From contig NZ_FMDF01000106.1 of assembly GCF_900091955.1 (NCBI RefSeq), positions 1-32,464 of the forward strand: DNA of 32,464 nucleotides. The letters are read 5' to 3'. A model generated the notes under the pieces. The model made no database searches, was not told the origin of the DNA, and was given only the letters and a program-made list of their open reading frames with translations. The first letter of the stretch is position 1. Each line of letters starts with the position of its first letter. Both the position numbers and the translations under genes were made by a program. This document shows, in pieces, positions 22,220 through 29,653 of this stretch. The stretch is from Streptomyces sp. Ncost-T10-10d. GTDB lineage: Bacteria; Actinomycetota; Actinomycetes; Streptomycetales; Streptomycetaceae.

Positions 22220-23308
22220 GTGGCCGTGGGCGTCATGACGATGGGTGCCCTGGCGCCGCCCGCGGCGTTTGCCGCCGCCAGGCCGGACACCGTCCAGCAG
22301 GGCCTGAACGCGCTGGTGCACTCCGATGGTGTGCCCGCCGCGCTGGCCGACGTCAGGGACCGTGACGGCCGCACCCGTACCTACACCGCAGGGGTCGGCG
22401 ACCTGGCCACCGGCTCGAAGGTGCCCAGGGACGGTCAGGTGCGGATCGGCAGCAACACCAAGACGTTCACCGCGGTGGTCGTGCTGCAACTGGTCGGTGA
22501 AGGGAAGATCGGCCTCGACGCCCCGGTCGACACCTATCTGCCGGGCCTCGTACGCGGGAAGAGGATCGACGGACGCCACATCACCGTCGGTCAGCTCCTG
22601 CAGCAAACCAGCGGACTTCCCAACTACACCAACTACCTCGGTGACGACGTCCGGTACTTCGAACCCCGCGAGCTCGTCGACATCGCCCTCCAGCACAAGG
22701 CCGACTTCGCCCCCGGGACGAAATGGGAGTACAGCAACACGAACTACGTGCTGGCAGGCCTGATCGTCGAGAAGGTCACCGGCCGCCCCCTCGCCAAGGA
22801 GATGGACCGGCGTGTCATCAAGCGCATCGGGCTGCACCACACCTACTTCCCCGCCCCCGGTGACGCGACCGTCCGAGAACCCCATCCCAAGGGCTATTAC
22901 AGGGACTCGGCCGGTGCGCCTCTGCGCGACGTCACGGAGATGGACCCCTCCTGGGGCTGGGCCGCAGGCCAGATGATCTCCACCAACTCCGACCTGAACC
23001 GGTTCTTCACCGCGCTCCTGTCCGGCCACCTCCTTCCGGAAGCCCAGCTCGCCCAGATGCGCAGCGCCACCCTCCCCGCTGAAACCACCTTCGGCCCCGG
23101 CGCCCGCTACGGACTGGGGCTCGTGAGCAAGCCCCTGCCGTGCGGCGGCGTCTACTGGGGTCACGGCGGTAGCTTCCCGGGATACGAGACCCGGGGCGGA
23201 GCCACCGACAACGGCCGCGCCGCCAACGTCGCGGTGACCATGCAGCTGACCGACGAGGCAGCCAGGGCGCGTGTCGACCGTGTCGTGGACACGGCCCTGT
23301 GCCGCTGA
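22220..23308 (+). CDS. Serine hydrolase of beta-lactamase / D-Ala-D-Ala carboxypeptidase fold, signal peptide frame-broken
   Basis: A class C beta-lactamase-fold serine enzyme (362 residues from the GTG at 22220) related to D-alanyl-D-alanine carboxypeptidases and esterases. Catalytic motifs: SxxK as S78-NTK81 in IGSNTKTF, YxN as Y171-S-N173 in WEYSNTNY, and H315-G-G in WGHGGSFPGYE. It would act outside the cell. The signal peptide is split: ATG at 22150 starts MTKVPFFRVAAG, a good n-region, in another frame, while the frame of the enzyme upstream of 22220 reads ALPAAAAVAVGVMTMGALAP and ends AAFAAARP, the hydrophobic core and cleavage site. One base change around 22185-22205 would join them. 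Without it, translation from the GTG lacks the charged n-region and has no ribosome site. Either a sequencing error or a recent loss-of-export mutation. The natural substrate is not evident. Confidence 0.88.
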   Translation: MAVGVMTMGALAPPAAFAAARPDTVQQGLNALVHSDGVPAALADVRDRDGRTRTYTAGVGDLATGSKVPRDGQVRIGSNTKTFTAVVVLQLVGEGKIGLDAPVDTYLPGLVRGKRIDGRHITVGQLLQQTSGLPNYTNYLGDDVRYFEPRELVDIALQHKADFAPGTKWEYSNTNYVLAGLIVEKVTGRPLAKEMDRRVIKRIGLHHTYFPAPGDATVREPHPKGYYRDSAGAPLRDVTEMDPSWGWAAGQMISTNSDLNRFFTALLSGHLLPEAQLAQMRSATLPAETTFGPGARYGLGLVSKPLPCGGVYWGHGGSFPGYETRGGATDNGRAANVAVTMQLTDEAARARVDRVVDTALCR

Positions 23309-23803
23309 ACCGCGCCTCCTGGGGCCGTCCGGCGGGTCAGAGAGGTGGGCGGTTCGGGGCAGGCAGGTCCGTCCGGCACCCAAGGGTCCGAGAACGCCAC
23401 GGCCGGTCGAGGGCCGGCCCTACCCGAGGGCGTGCGGTGCCCTGTGCAAGGCAGCCGCTGCCCCCGTCAGGTACTCCGTTCGCCGGTCCCCGACACGTGC
23501 GGGGCACGGCGATGGTGCAGATCGGAGGAGAATCGCAGGTAAGGGCGTTGCGAGGGGCCCCACAGTGCGAGGGCTCCGGTTGCTTCCGCTTCCCCCGCTC
23601 ACGGCCTGACCGCCGTGTCATCGCGGGGCTGGCCAGTGGAGTGGCTCCCGACCCGATCGGCGTCCGGGGGATGGTGGGAGTGCCGGTAATCGGGTACATC
23701 AGGACAAGTAGCACCGGTTGGTACGGCTCGGCAGGCGCCCTTGTGCGCTCCGCGCGGACCGGCCGCGTCCGCCCACCCCACAACGCGGCGAGGTGAGCTC
23801 CTC
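23309..23803. other. Gene-free region before the acyl-CoA dehydrogenase
   Basis: No convincing gene in 495 bases. GGCCGG (23401-23406) pairs with CCGGCC (23414-23419), a small hairpin about 95 bases past the serine hydrolase stop that might be its terminator. The acyl-CoA dehydrogenase promoter must lie toward the right end; none stands out. Confidence 0.4.
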
Positions 23804-25756
23804 ATGTCCGCACCATCCGCTCCGAAGAACACGCCCAAGGTCACCGAGCGTGAAGCACGCCAAGTGGCCGAGGCCGCGCGCGAACAGGACTGGCACAAGC
23901 CCAGTTTCGCCAAGGAACTCTTCCTCGGGCGCTTCCGGCTCGACCTGATCCATCCGCATCCGCTGCCGGCCGCGGACGACGTCCGGCGCGGCGAGGCGTT
24001 CCTTGCCCGGCTGCGCGACTTCTGCGAAACCAGGATCGACAGCGCCCTCATCGAGCGTGAGGCAAGGATTCCCGACGAGGTGATCAACGGCCTCAAGGAA
24101 CTCGGCGCGCTCGGGATGAAGATCGACCCGAAGTACGGCGGCCTCGGCCTCACCCAGGTCTACTACAACAAGGCCCTCGCCCTGGTCGGATCCGTCAGCC
24201 CCGCGATCGGTGCACTGCTCTCCGCCCACCAGTCCATCGGCGTGCCACAGCCGTTGAAACTCTTCGGCAGCCAGGAACAGAAAGACACCTTCCTGCCCCG
24301 GCTGGCCAGCACCGACATCTCGGCGTTCCTGCTCACCGAACCGGACGTCGGCTCCGACCCGGCCAGGCTCGCCACCTCGGCGGTTCCGGAGGGACCGGAC
24401 TACATCCTCGACGGTGTGAAGCTGTGGACGACCAACGGTGTCGTCGCCGACCTGCTTGTCGTGATGGCCCGCGTCCCGAAATCGGAAGGCCACAAGGGAG
24501 GCATCACGGCCTTCGTCGTCGAGGCGGACTCCCCGGGCATCACCGTCGAGAACCGCAACGCCTTCATGGGCCTGCGCGGCCTCGAGAACGGCGTCACCCG
24601 CTTCCACCGGGTCCGGGTCCCGGCCGCGAACCGCATCGGCCCCGAGGGCGCAGGGCTCAAGATCGCCCTCACCACGCTCAACACGGGACGGCTCTCCCTG
24701 CCCGCCATGTGTGTCGGCGCCGGGAAGTGGTGTCTGAAGATCGCCCGCGAGTGGTCGGCGGTCCGTGAGCAGTGGGGCAGGCCGGTCGCCCGGCACGAGG
24801 CCGTCGGCGCCAAGATCTCCTTCATCGCCGCAACCACTTTCGCGCTCGAAGCGGTGGTCGACCTCTCCTCCCAGATGGCGGACGAGAACCGCAACGACAT
24901 CCGGATCGAAGCGGCTCTCGCCAAGCTGTACGGCTCCGAGATGGGCTGTCTGATGGCCGACGAACTGGTCCAGATCCGGGGCGGCCGGGGCTTCGAGACA
25001 GCCGCGTCCCTCGCCGCCCGCGGCGAACGGGCCGTCCCCGCCGAACAGCTCCTGCGCGATCTGCGGATCAACCGGATCTTCGAGGGCTCCACCGAGATCA
25101 TGCATCTGCTGATCGCCCGTGAGGCCGTCGACGCCCATCTGAAGGTCGCGGGGGACATCATCGACCCCGACAAACCGCTTTCCGCCAAGGCGAAAGCAGG
25201 CGCGAACGCGGCCGGCTTCTACGCCCGCTGGCTGCCCAAGCTCGTCGCGGGTCCAGGACAACTCCCGCGTACGTACGGAGAATTCAACCCATCCGGACAC
25301 CCGGACCTGTCCGCCCATCTGCGCTATGTCGAACGCTCCGCCCGCAAGCTCGCGCGCTCCACCTTCTACGCCATGTCGCGCTGGCAGGGCCGGATGGAGA
25401 CCAAGCAGGGCTTCCTCGGCAGGATCGTCGACATCGGCGCGGAACTCTTCGCCATGAGCGCCGCCTGCGTCCGCGCCGAACTGCTGCGCTCCTCCGGCGA
25501 CCACGGCCGCGAGGCCTACCGGCTCGCCGACACGTTCTGCCACCAGTCCCGCGTCCGGGTCGAGGAACTCTTCACCCGCCTGTGGTCCAACACCGACGAC
25601 CTGGACCGACGCGTGGTCGACGGCGTCCTGTCCGGTGCGTACACCTGGCTGGAGGAAGGCATCATCGATCCGAGCGGCGAAGGCCCGTGGATCGCCGATG
25701 CCGATCCATCCGAAACCCATCACCCGAACGTCAGAAGGATCATTCGGCCGAGCTGA
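23804..25756 (+). CDS. Acyl-CoA dehydrogenase, long (very-long-chain type) form
   Basis: An acyl-CoA dehydrogenase of 650 residues, about 250 longer than the common 380-residue form because of a C-terminal extension, as in mitochondrial very-long-chain enzymes and FadE-like proteins. It catalyses the first step of fatty-acid beta-oxidation, with FAD as cofactor. Visible: ALGMKIDPKYGGLGLTQVYY (N-terminal domain), FAD-binding FLLTEPDVGSD, KLWTTNG, and INRIFEGSTEIM with the catalytic Glu427. The C-terminal domain (about 450-650) is helical and typical of the long form. The ATG at 23804 has GAGGTGA upstream; the frame is open a little further left without similarity. It stands alone; the minus-strand phage cassette converges on it and its last remnant overlaps the 3' end by 37 bases. 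Chain-length preference is inferred from length only. Confidence 0.93.
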   Translation: MSAPSAPKNTPKVTEREARQVAEAAREQDWHKPSFAKELFLGRFRLDLIHPHPLPAADDVRRGEAFLARLRDFCETRIDSALIEREARIPDEVINGLKELGALGMKIDPKYGGLGLTQVYYNKALALVGSVSPAIGALLSAHQSIGVPQPLKLFGSQEQKDTFLPRLASTDISAFLLTEPDVGSDPARLATSAVPEGPDYILDGVKLWTTNGVVADLLVVMARVPKSEGHKGGITAFVVEADSPGITVENRNAFMGLRGLENGVTRFHRVRVPAANRIGPEGAGLKIALTTLNTGRLSLPAMCVGAGKWCLKIAREWSAVREQWGRPVARHEAVGAKISFIAATTFALEAVVDLSSQMADENRNDIRIEAALAKLYGSEMGCLMADELVQIRGGRGFETAASLAARGERAVPAEQLLRDLRINRIFEGSTEIMHLLIAREAVDAHLKVAGDIIDPDKPLSAKAKAGANAAGFYARWLPKLVAGPGQLPRTYGEFNPSGHPDLSAHLRYVERSARKLARSTFYAMSRWQGRMETKQGFLGRIVDIGAELFAMSAACVRAELLRSSGDHGREAYRLADTFCHQSRVRVEELFTRLWSNTDDLDRRVVDGVLSGAYTWLEEGIIDPSGEGPWIADADPSETHHPNVRRIIRPS

Positions 25757-26127
25757 CACCCACGCAGGCGAACAGGCATCTCGGCTGGGAGCCCGGCCGA
25801 GCGGCCTCCTCGCTGTTCGGGCATGCCCCATACCGGGACAGGAGCCGAGGCGGAACCGCTTACGCGGGTCACCGCAAGAGCGCGACGAGGTCGGTTGCCG
25901 CCCCGGCTGCACCGGCTCACCGAGGCGACCGCCGGGAGCGGCCGGCGGCGCCTCTCCAGGGCGGTGACCCGATCCTGTGGCGCGTCGATGTCCTGCTCGG
26001 TCGCCTCCGTCCGCTGAAGCGCAAGGCCGAGCCGACCGTTCAACCCGGCGAACCCCGTCCGGATCTCCCCGCGCGTCTCGGCCGGTTCGACGGCGACCTG
26101 GTCGCCACCCGACGCCGGCGGCGCCAT
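25720..26127 (-). pseudogene. Remnant of a coiled-coil protein of the phage lysis cassette
   Basis: The frame from ATG 26127 reads MAPPASGGDQVAVEPAETRG, then a coiled coil (EIRTGFAGLNGRLGLALQRT, then VTALERR) and PLPAVASV, where similarity to a final membrane helix stops; the rest is Arg/Gly-rich and looks out of frame. Small proteins with this order (short leader, coiled coil, ALERRxWPLP, one membrane helix) often follow holin genes in actinophages. It is the third gene of the cassette on the minus strand and runs 37 bases into the end of the acyl-CoA dehydrogenase gene. A frameshift near 25930 probably removed the membrane helix. Function inferred from position only. Confidence 0.5.
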
Positions 26128-26163
26128 GTCCGGGTCCGGACAGTCCTCATGAGCCCCGGCCCG

Positions 26164-26364
26164 TCAGCGCTCCCGGACGCAGTGATCGTGCTGAGGGCCG
26201 CCGGGAAGCGCGGCACTTCCGGCGAGTGGCAGGCTCTGCCTCCAGCCGGCATCGAGGACACCGGCGGTGCCGGGGCCGAGTGTTGCGACGAGGGTCTGCG
26301 CGGTGGTCCGCACAGTGCGCTCCGCCGTCGCGACCCGGAACGTGGCAGTGAAGACCGACGCCAT
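26164..26364 (-). pseudogene. Frameshifted holin-like gene next to the endolysin
   Basis: ATG at 26364 overlaps the endolysin stop by one base (TGATG). The 66-codon frame reads MASVFTATFRVATAERTVRT, then TAQTLVATLGPGTAGVLDAG and WRQSLPLAGSAAL. The order (amphipathic AER helix, membrane helix with TAQTLVA, turn GVLDxxW, second helix starting LPLAG) is that of small two-helix actinophage holins. After GSAAL the frame ends in polar sequence, but the neighbouring frame continues naturally with PAALSTITASGSADGPGLMR, so one extra base near 26203-26212 seems to have broken the second helix. As it stands the holin would not form pores. Family assigned from pattern and position; no catalytic residues exist to test. 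Confidence 0.6.
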
Positions 26365-27305
26365 CAGGTCTCCGTGGTGTCGATGTCGACGTCGATGGCG
26401 GCCCGCTCGATCGCGGCCTCCACCGCGGCGATGACGGTCTCGGTGTCGGCGCCCGTGCCGAGCTGACCGGCGAGCGCGGTGATCGCGGCGGTCTGGGCGG
26501 CCATCCGCTTGTCCATGGAACGGATGCGGGCCTGCATGTCCTTCAAGATGGACTGCGGCTGCCACGTGGGGTTCGTCCCGTGGTCTGCCGCGTCCGTCGG
26601 GCCGCCGATCGCATCGGTCTTCCAGACGGCGTCGAAAATGTCGCGCTTGGTGATTCCTGCCATGGGGTCCTCCTCATTCGGGTTCCAGCTCGCGGGGTGC
26701 TTCAGCCGCTCAGCCACATCGGCGCGCAGCTCGGGCATGGTGAAACCACGGGGGTCGACCTTGTCGTTCGACCACTCCAGGTGGCCGATCACGGACTTCG
26801 CCGACCAGTCGTGCGCCCGGCACAACGCCGCCTGCACCCGGACGATCGCGTCGTACTGGGCCTTGGGCCAGGGGTCCTTGCCGTTGCCGAGGTTCTCGCA
26901 CTCCCAGCCGTAGAAGCGCGCATTGCCGTCGATTCCGTTCGCGTTGCCCTTCGTGGGCGGGGTCGGCCGGCTGCCGTACGACTCGGCGATCACCTGCTCC
27001 AGAACGCGCGGGTCACCGCCGCCCGCGTGATTCGCGCGGCCCCAGCCGACCATGTGCACCCGGCCGTCCTTCGCAATCATCCCGTGGCACAGCGGACCGG
27101 GCAGGGACGCGTACCCGTCCCGGACCATGGCCACGGTCGCCGCGGTCCCCTTGGTGACCGTATGGTGCACCATGCTGCCGTTGACCGGACCCCATGCACC
27201 CTTCGAGTTCCGGTTGTGCGTACGCCAGTTGCCGACCTCCACCACGCGCACTCCCTCGGCACGCAGAGCGGATATGACCTGTGCAGCGGACATGGGTTCT
27301 GCCAT
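26364..27305 (-). CDS. Phage-type N-acetylmuramoyl-L-alanine amidase (endolysin)
   Basis: A 313-residue amidase_2 (PGRP/T7-lysozyme fold) that cuts the bond between N-acetylmuramic acid and the peptide stem. Zinc ligands are seen: His47 or 48 in MVHHTVTKG, H175 in IGHLEWSNDKVDP and D184 of the same segment; ECENLG with E136 is another conserved site. Residues 1-205 are the enzyme. Residues 215-313 (MAGITKRDIFDAVWKTDAIG and a helical, Ala-rich tail) resemble the C-terminal part of Streptomyces phage lysins. There is no signal peptide, as expected of a lysin that relies on a holin. The ATG at 27305 follows GGATAGGG; Met5 is an alternative. Followed at once by the holin-like gene. The gene itself seems intact, and it lies on the opposite strand to its neighbours. 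Confidence 0.88.
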   Translation of the reverse strand: MAEPMSAAQVISALRAEGVRVVEVGNWRTHNRNSKGAWGPVNGSMVHHTVTKGTAATVAMVRDGYASLPGPLCHGMIAKDGRVHMVGWGRANHAGGGDPRVLEQVIAESYGSRPTPPTKGNANGIDGNARFYGWECENLGNGKDPWPKAQYDAIVRVQAALCRAHDWSAKSVIGHLEWSNDKVDPRGFTMPELRADVAERLKHPASWNPNEEDPMAGITKRDIFDAVWKTDAIGGPTDAADHGTNPTWQPQSILKDMQARIRSMDKRMAAQTAAITALAGQLGTGADTETVIAAVEAAIERAAIDVDIDTTET

Positions 27306-27593
27306 GCGATTTCCCTATCCTGCGGTGTGGATGACGTTGCGGAACACCCCCTGCTAACCGTTCTGCCCCTCGTCGGTTCCTTCTACCTTCTCCGCCCGGA
27401 CGCATGGACCCCGCCACGTGGAATCCCCGGCGGTGGCCGTGTACTTCGCGCCTCGCCGACGGTGCGCGTCCACGTGGCCTGCGTGGCCGGCACATGGCGT
27501 CGGCGCTCCTCGCCCCGGACTGCTCGGCGGGCGCACGTCCACTCACCGGACGTACCCCGCCCGGCCGTGCGGGGTACGGCAGGATGACGGTCC
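27306..27593. other. Divergent intergenic region between the endolysin and aroA-like genes
   Basis: No gene in 288 bases. It must hold the endolysin promoter (minus) and the aroA-type promoter (plus). The only clear structure is the hairpin at 27551-27578 listed separately. No attachment-site-like repeats were found. Confidence 0.45.
27551..27578 (+). promoter_or_regulatory. Perfect hairpin just upstream of the aroA-like start
   Basis: CGTACCCCGC (27551-27560) pairs with GCGGGGTACG (27569-27578), a 10-base-pair perfect stem with an 8-base loop, 15 bases before the GTG start at 27594. The AGGA of the ribosome site follows the stem at once. It could be an operator, a translational control element or an attenuator-like hairpin; no T-run follows, so termination is less likely. 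Confidence 0.55.
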
Positions 27594-28841
27594 GTGACCG
27601 TCATCCACATCCCCGGCTCCAAGTCCGTCACCGCGCGTGCCCTGTTCCTGGCCGCCGCCGCGAACGGCACCAGCACCCTCGTACGGCCCCTGCGCTCGGA
27701 CGACACCGAGGGGTTCGCCGAAGGCCTCACGCGCCTCGGCTACCGCGTCGGACAGGAAGCGGACCGCTGGCACATCGAGGGCCGTCCCTCCGGCCCCGCC
27801 GTCACCGACGCCGATGTCCACTGCCGCGACGGCGCCACCACGGCACGCTTCCTGCCGACCCTCGCCGCGGCCGCAGCCTCCGGCACGTACCGCTTCGACG
27901 CCTCCGCCCAGATGCGCCGCCGTCCCCTTGCCCCGCTCACCGAGGCCCTGCGCACGCTCGGCGTCGACCTGCGCCACGACGCGGCCGAGGGCCACCACCC
28001 GCTGCGGATCAGCGCATCGGGGATCAGGGGCGGCGAACTCACCCTGGACGCGGGGGAGTCCTCCCAGTACCTCACCGCACTCCTGATGCTCGGACCGCTG
28101 ACCGCTCAGGGGCTCCGTATCACCGTCACCGACCTGGTCTCCGCCCCGTACATCGAGATCACCCTCGCGATGATGCGCAGCTTCGGCGTCGAGACGACCC
28201 GCGGCGGCCACGACAACAACGTCTTCACCGTGCCACCCGGCGGCTACCGGGCCACCACCTACGCCATCGAGCCCGATGCCTCCACCGCGAGCTACTTCTT
28301 CGCCTCGGCGGCCCTCACCGGCCGTGAGGTCACCGTTCCCGGCCTCGGCACGGACGCACTCCAGGGCGACCTCCGGTTCGTCGATGTGCTGCGCCGCATG
28401 GGCGCCGAGGTGCACACCACGGCCCGGTCCACCACCGTCAGCTCCGGCGGCACCCTCTCGGGCCTCACCGTCAATATGCGCGACATCTCCGACACCATGC
28501 CGACGCTGGCGGCGATCGCACCTTTCGCGTCGGGGCCGGTACGCATCGAGGACGTGGGCAACACCCGGGTGAAGGAGTGCGACCGGCTGGAGGCCTGCGC
28601 CCAGAACCTCAGACGGATGGGGATCACGGTCGGGACGGGCCGTGACTGGATCGAGATCCACCCCGGCACACCCCGTCCCACCGAGATCACCACCCACGGC
28701 GACCACCGCATCGTCATGTCGTTCGCCGTCGCCGGCCTGCGGGTGCCCGGCATCACGTTCGACGACCCCGGTTGCGTACGAAAGACGTTTCCCGGGTTCC
28801 ACGAGGCCTTCGCCGGGTTCGCGGAACTCACGAACCGTTAG
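27594..28841 (+). CDS. aroA: 3-phosphoshikimate 1-carboxyvinyltransferase (EPSP synthase), divergent form
   Basis: A 415-residue AroA-family enolpyruvyl transferase. It would join phosphoenolpyruvate to shikimate-3-phosphate in chorismate synthesis. Matching E. coli positions: K10-S11 and R15 in PGSKSVTAR; MRRRP (Arg124 region); SSQ at 156-158; Y186 in YIEITLAMM; Asp300 in ISDTMPTLA (catalytic); K327-E328 in RVKECDRL; DHR at 370-372; and K397 in RKTFP. The loop that normally reads NAGTAMRP is DGATTARF (79-86), which puts Ala81 where E. coli has Gly96, the residue whose change to Ala gives glyphosate tolerance. Many Streptomyces carry a second aroA elsewhere; this copy sits beside a phage cassette, not in a shikimate operon. 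The start is a GTG with AGGA some 12 bases upstream. It may be a housekeeping duplicate or belong to a secondary pathway. Confidence 0.88.
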   Translation: MTVIHIPGSKSVTARALFLAAAANGTSTLVRPLRSDDTEGFAEGLTRLGYRVGQEADRWHIEGRPSGPAVTDADVHCRDGATTARFLPTLAAAAASGTYRFDASAQMRRRPLAPLTEALRTLGVDLRHDAAEGHHPLRISASGIRGGELTLDAGESSQYLTALLMLGPLTAQGLRITVTDLVSAPYIEITLAMMRSFGVETTRGGHDNNVFTVPPGGYRATTYAIEPDASTASYFFASAALTGREVTVPGLGTDALQGDLRFVDVLRRMGAEVHTTARSTTVSSGGTLSGLTVNMRDISDTMPTLAAIAPFASGPVRIEDVGNTRVKECDRLEACAQNLRRMGITVGTGRDWIEIHPGTPRPTEITTHGDHRIVMSFAVAGLRVPGITFDDPGCVRKTFPGFHEAFAGFAELTNR

Positions 28842-28875
28842 GGTTCCCGAGCCCACGCCGTCTCCGGGAGTTCTC

Positions 28876-29505
28876 ATGTCCACGCCACCCCACCACCCGC
28901 CGACCTCCTACGGATCCGTTGCGTCGTGCCACATCTGCGGTGCGATACCGGCGGTCCACGCCGTGGTGCGTGGACACCGCGGGCTCGTCGTCACACTGCG
29001 TTTCCTGACCGAGGAGGGCGCCTTCTGCCGGACCTGCGGAACGGCCACGTACCGCAGGATGACCTCGGACACCCTCTGGCAGGGCTGGTGGGGTCTGCTG
29101 TCGGTGTTCGCCGCACCGGTCACGATGGTGATGAACATCGGCGCCCGCTCCCGGATCCGCGCCCTGCCCCACCCGGTGGGCAATCTGCGGCCCCAACTCG
29201 CCCCGGGGCGCCGGGTGCTGGCCCGGCCGCCCGCGCTGGTCATCATGGCCGCCCTGGTCGTGGCCCTGGGCGCGGTCGTGGTCCCGAAGCTGATTCCGCA
29301 CACCCAGCCCACGTTCACCGCCGGTGACTGCATCCGCAACCATGCGAAATGGCCCGAGCAGGACCTCGAAGAGGTCGGCTGCAGTTCCCCCGAGGCCGAG
29401 TACTGGATCTCCGACGGGGACAAGTGCTGGGGCAGGGACTGGCTGCTGTACCTGGAGTACAGCGCGGAGAAGAAGACCCTGTGCGCTCACCCCATGTCGA
29501 AATGA
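28876..29505 (+). CDS. Zinc-ribbon membrane protein of unknown function
   Basis: A 209-residue protein. The N-terminal about 60 residues carry two CxxC pairs, CHIC and CRTC, a likely zinc ribbon. A hydrophobic stretch LLSVFAAPVTMVMNIG (about 75-90) and a clear membrane helix (about 117-135, PALVIMAALVVALGAVVVP) follow. The outer C-terminal 75 residues contain AGDCIRN ... EEVGCSSPEAEYWI and ... DKCWG ... LCAH, conserved cysteines typical of the LppU-like extracellular domains of Streptomyces membrane proteins. The ATG at 28876 follows GGGAG, only 34 bases after aroA, so they may share a transcript. I know of no function; sensing or protein binding is a guess. Confidence 0.75.
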   Translation: MSTPPHHPPTSYGSVASCHICGAIPAVHAVVRGHRGLVVTLRFLTEEGAFCRTCGTATYRRMTSDTLWQGWWGLLSVFAAPVTMVMNIGARSRIRALPHPVGNLRPQLAPGRRVLARPPALVIMAALVVALGAVVVPKLIPHTQPTFTAGDCIRNHAKWPEQDLEEVGCSSPEAEYWISDGDKCWGRDWLLYLEYSAEKKTLCAHPMSK

Positions 29506-29653
29506 CCGCCCCGGCGACTCCACGGATCACGACGGCCCGGTGGGCGAGGTTTCGCGCCAGGACGGCTGACGATCGGCCCCGGGCGGACCGCGCCTGCCCG
29601 GCCTGGGGGACGCACTGTCCACACTCACAGCCGATGCGGCAACAATGGGGGGC

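Noticed and set aside
21884..23383. 499-codon minus-strand frame opposite the serine hydrolase
   Set aside because: The serine hydrolase carries SxxK, YxN and HGG; the antisense frame shows nothing.
23699..25912. 737-codon minus-strand frame opposite the acyl-CoA dehydrogenase
   Set aside because: Gly/Val/Asp-rich shadow; the dehydrogenase is certain.
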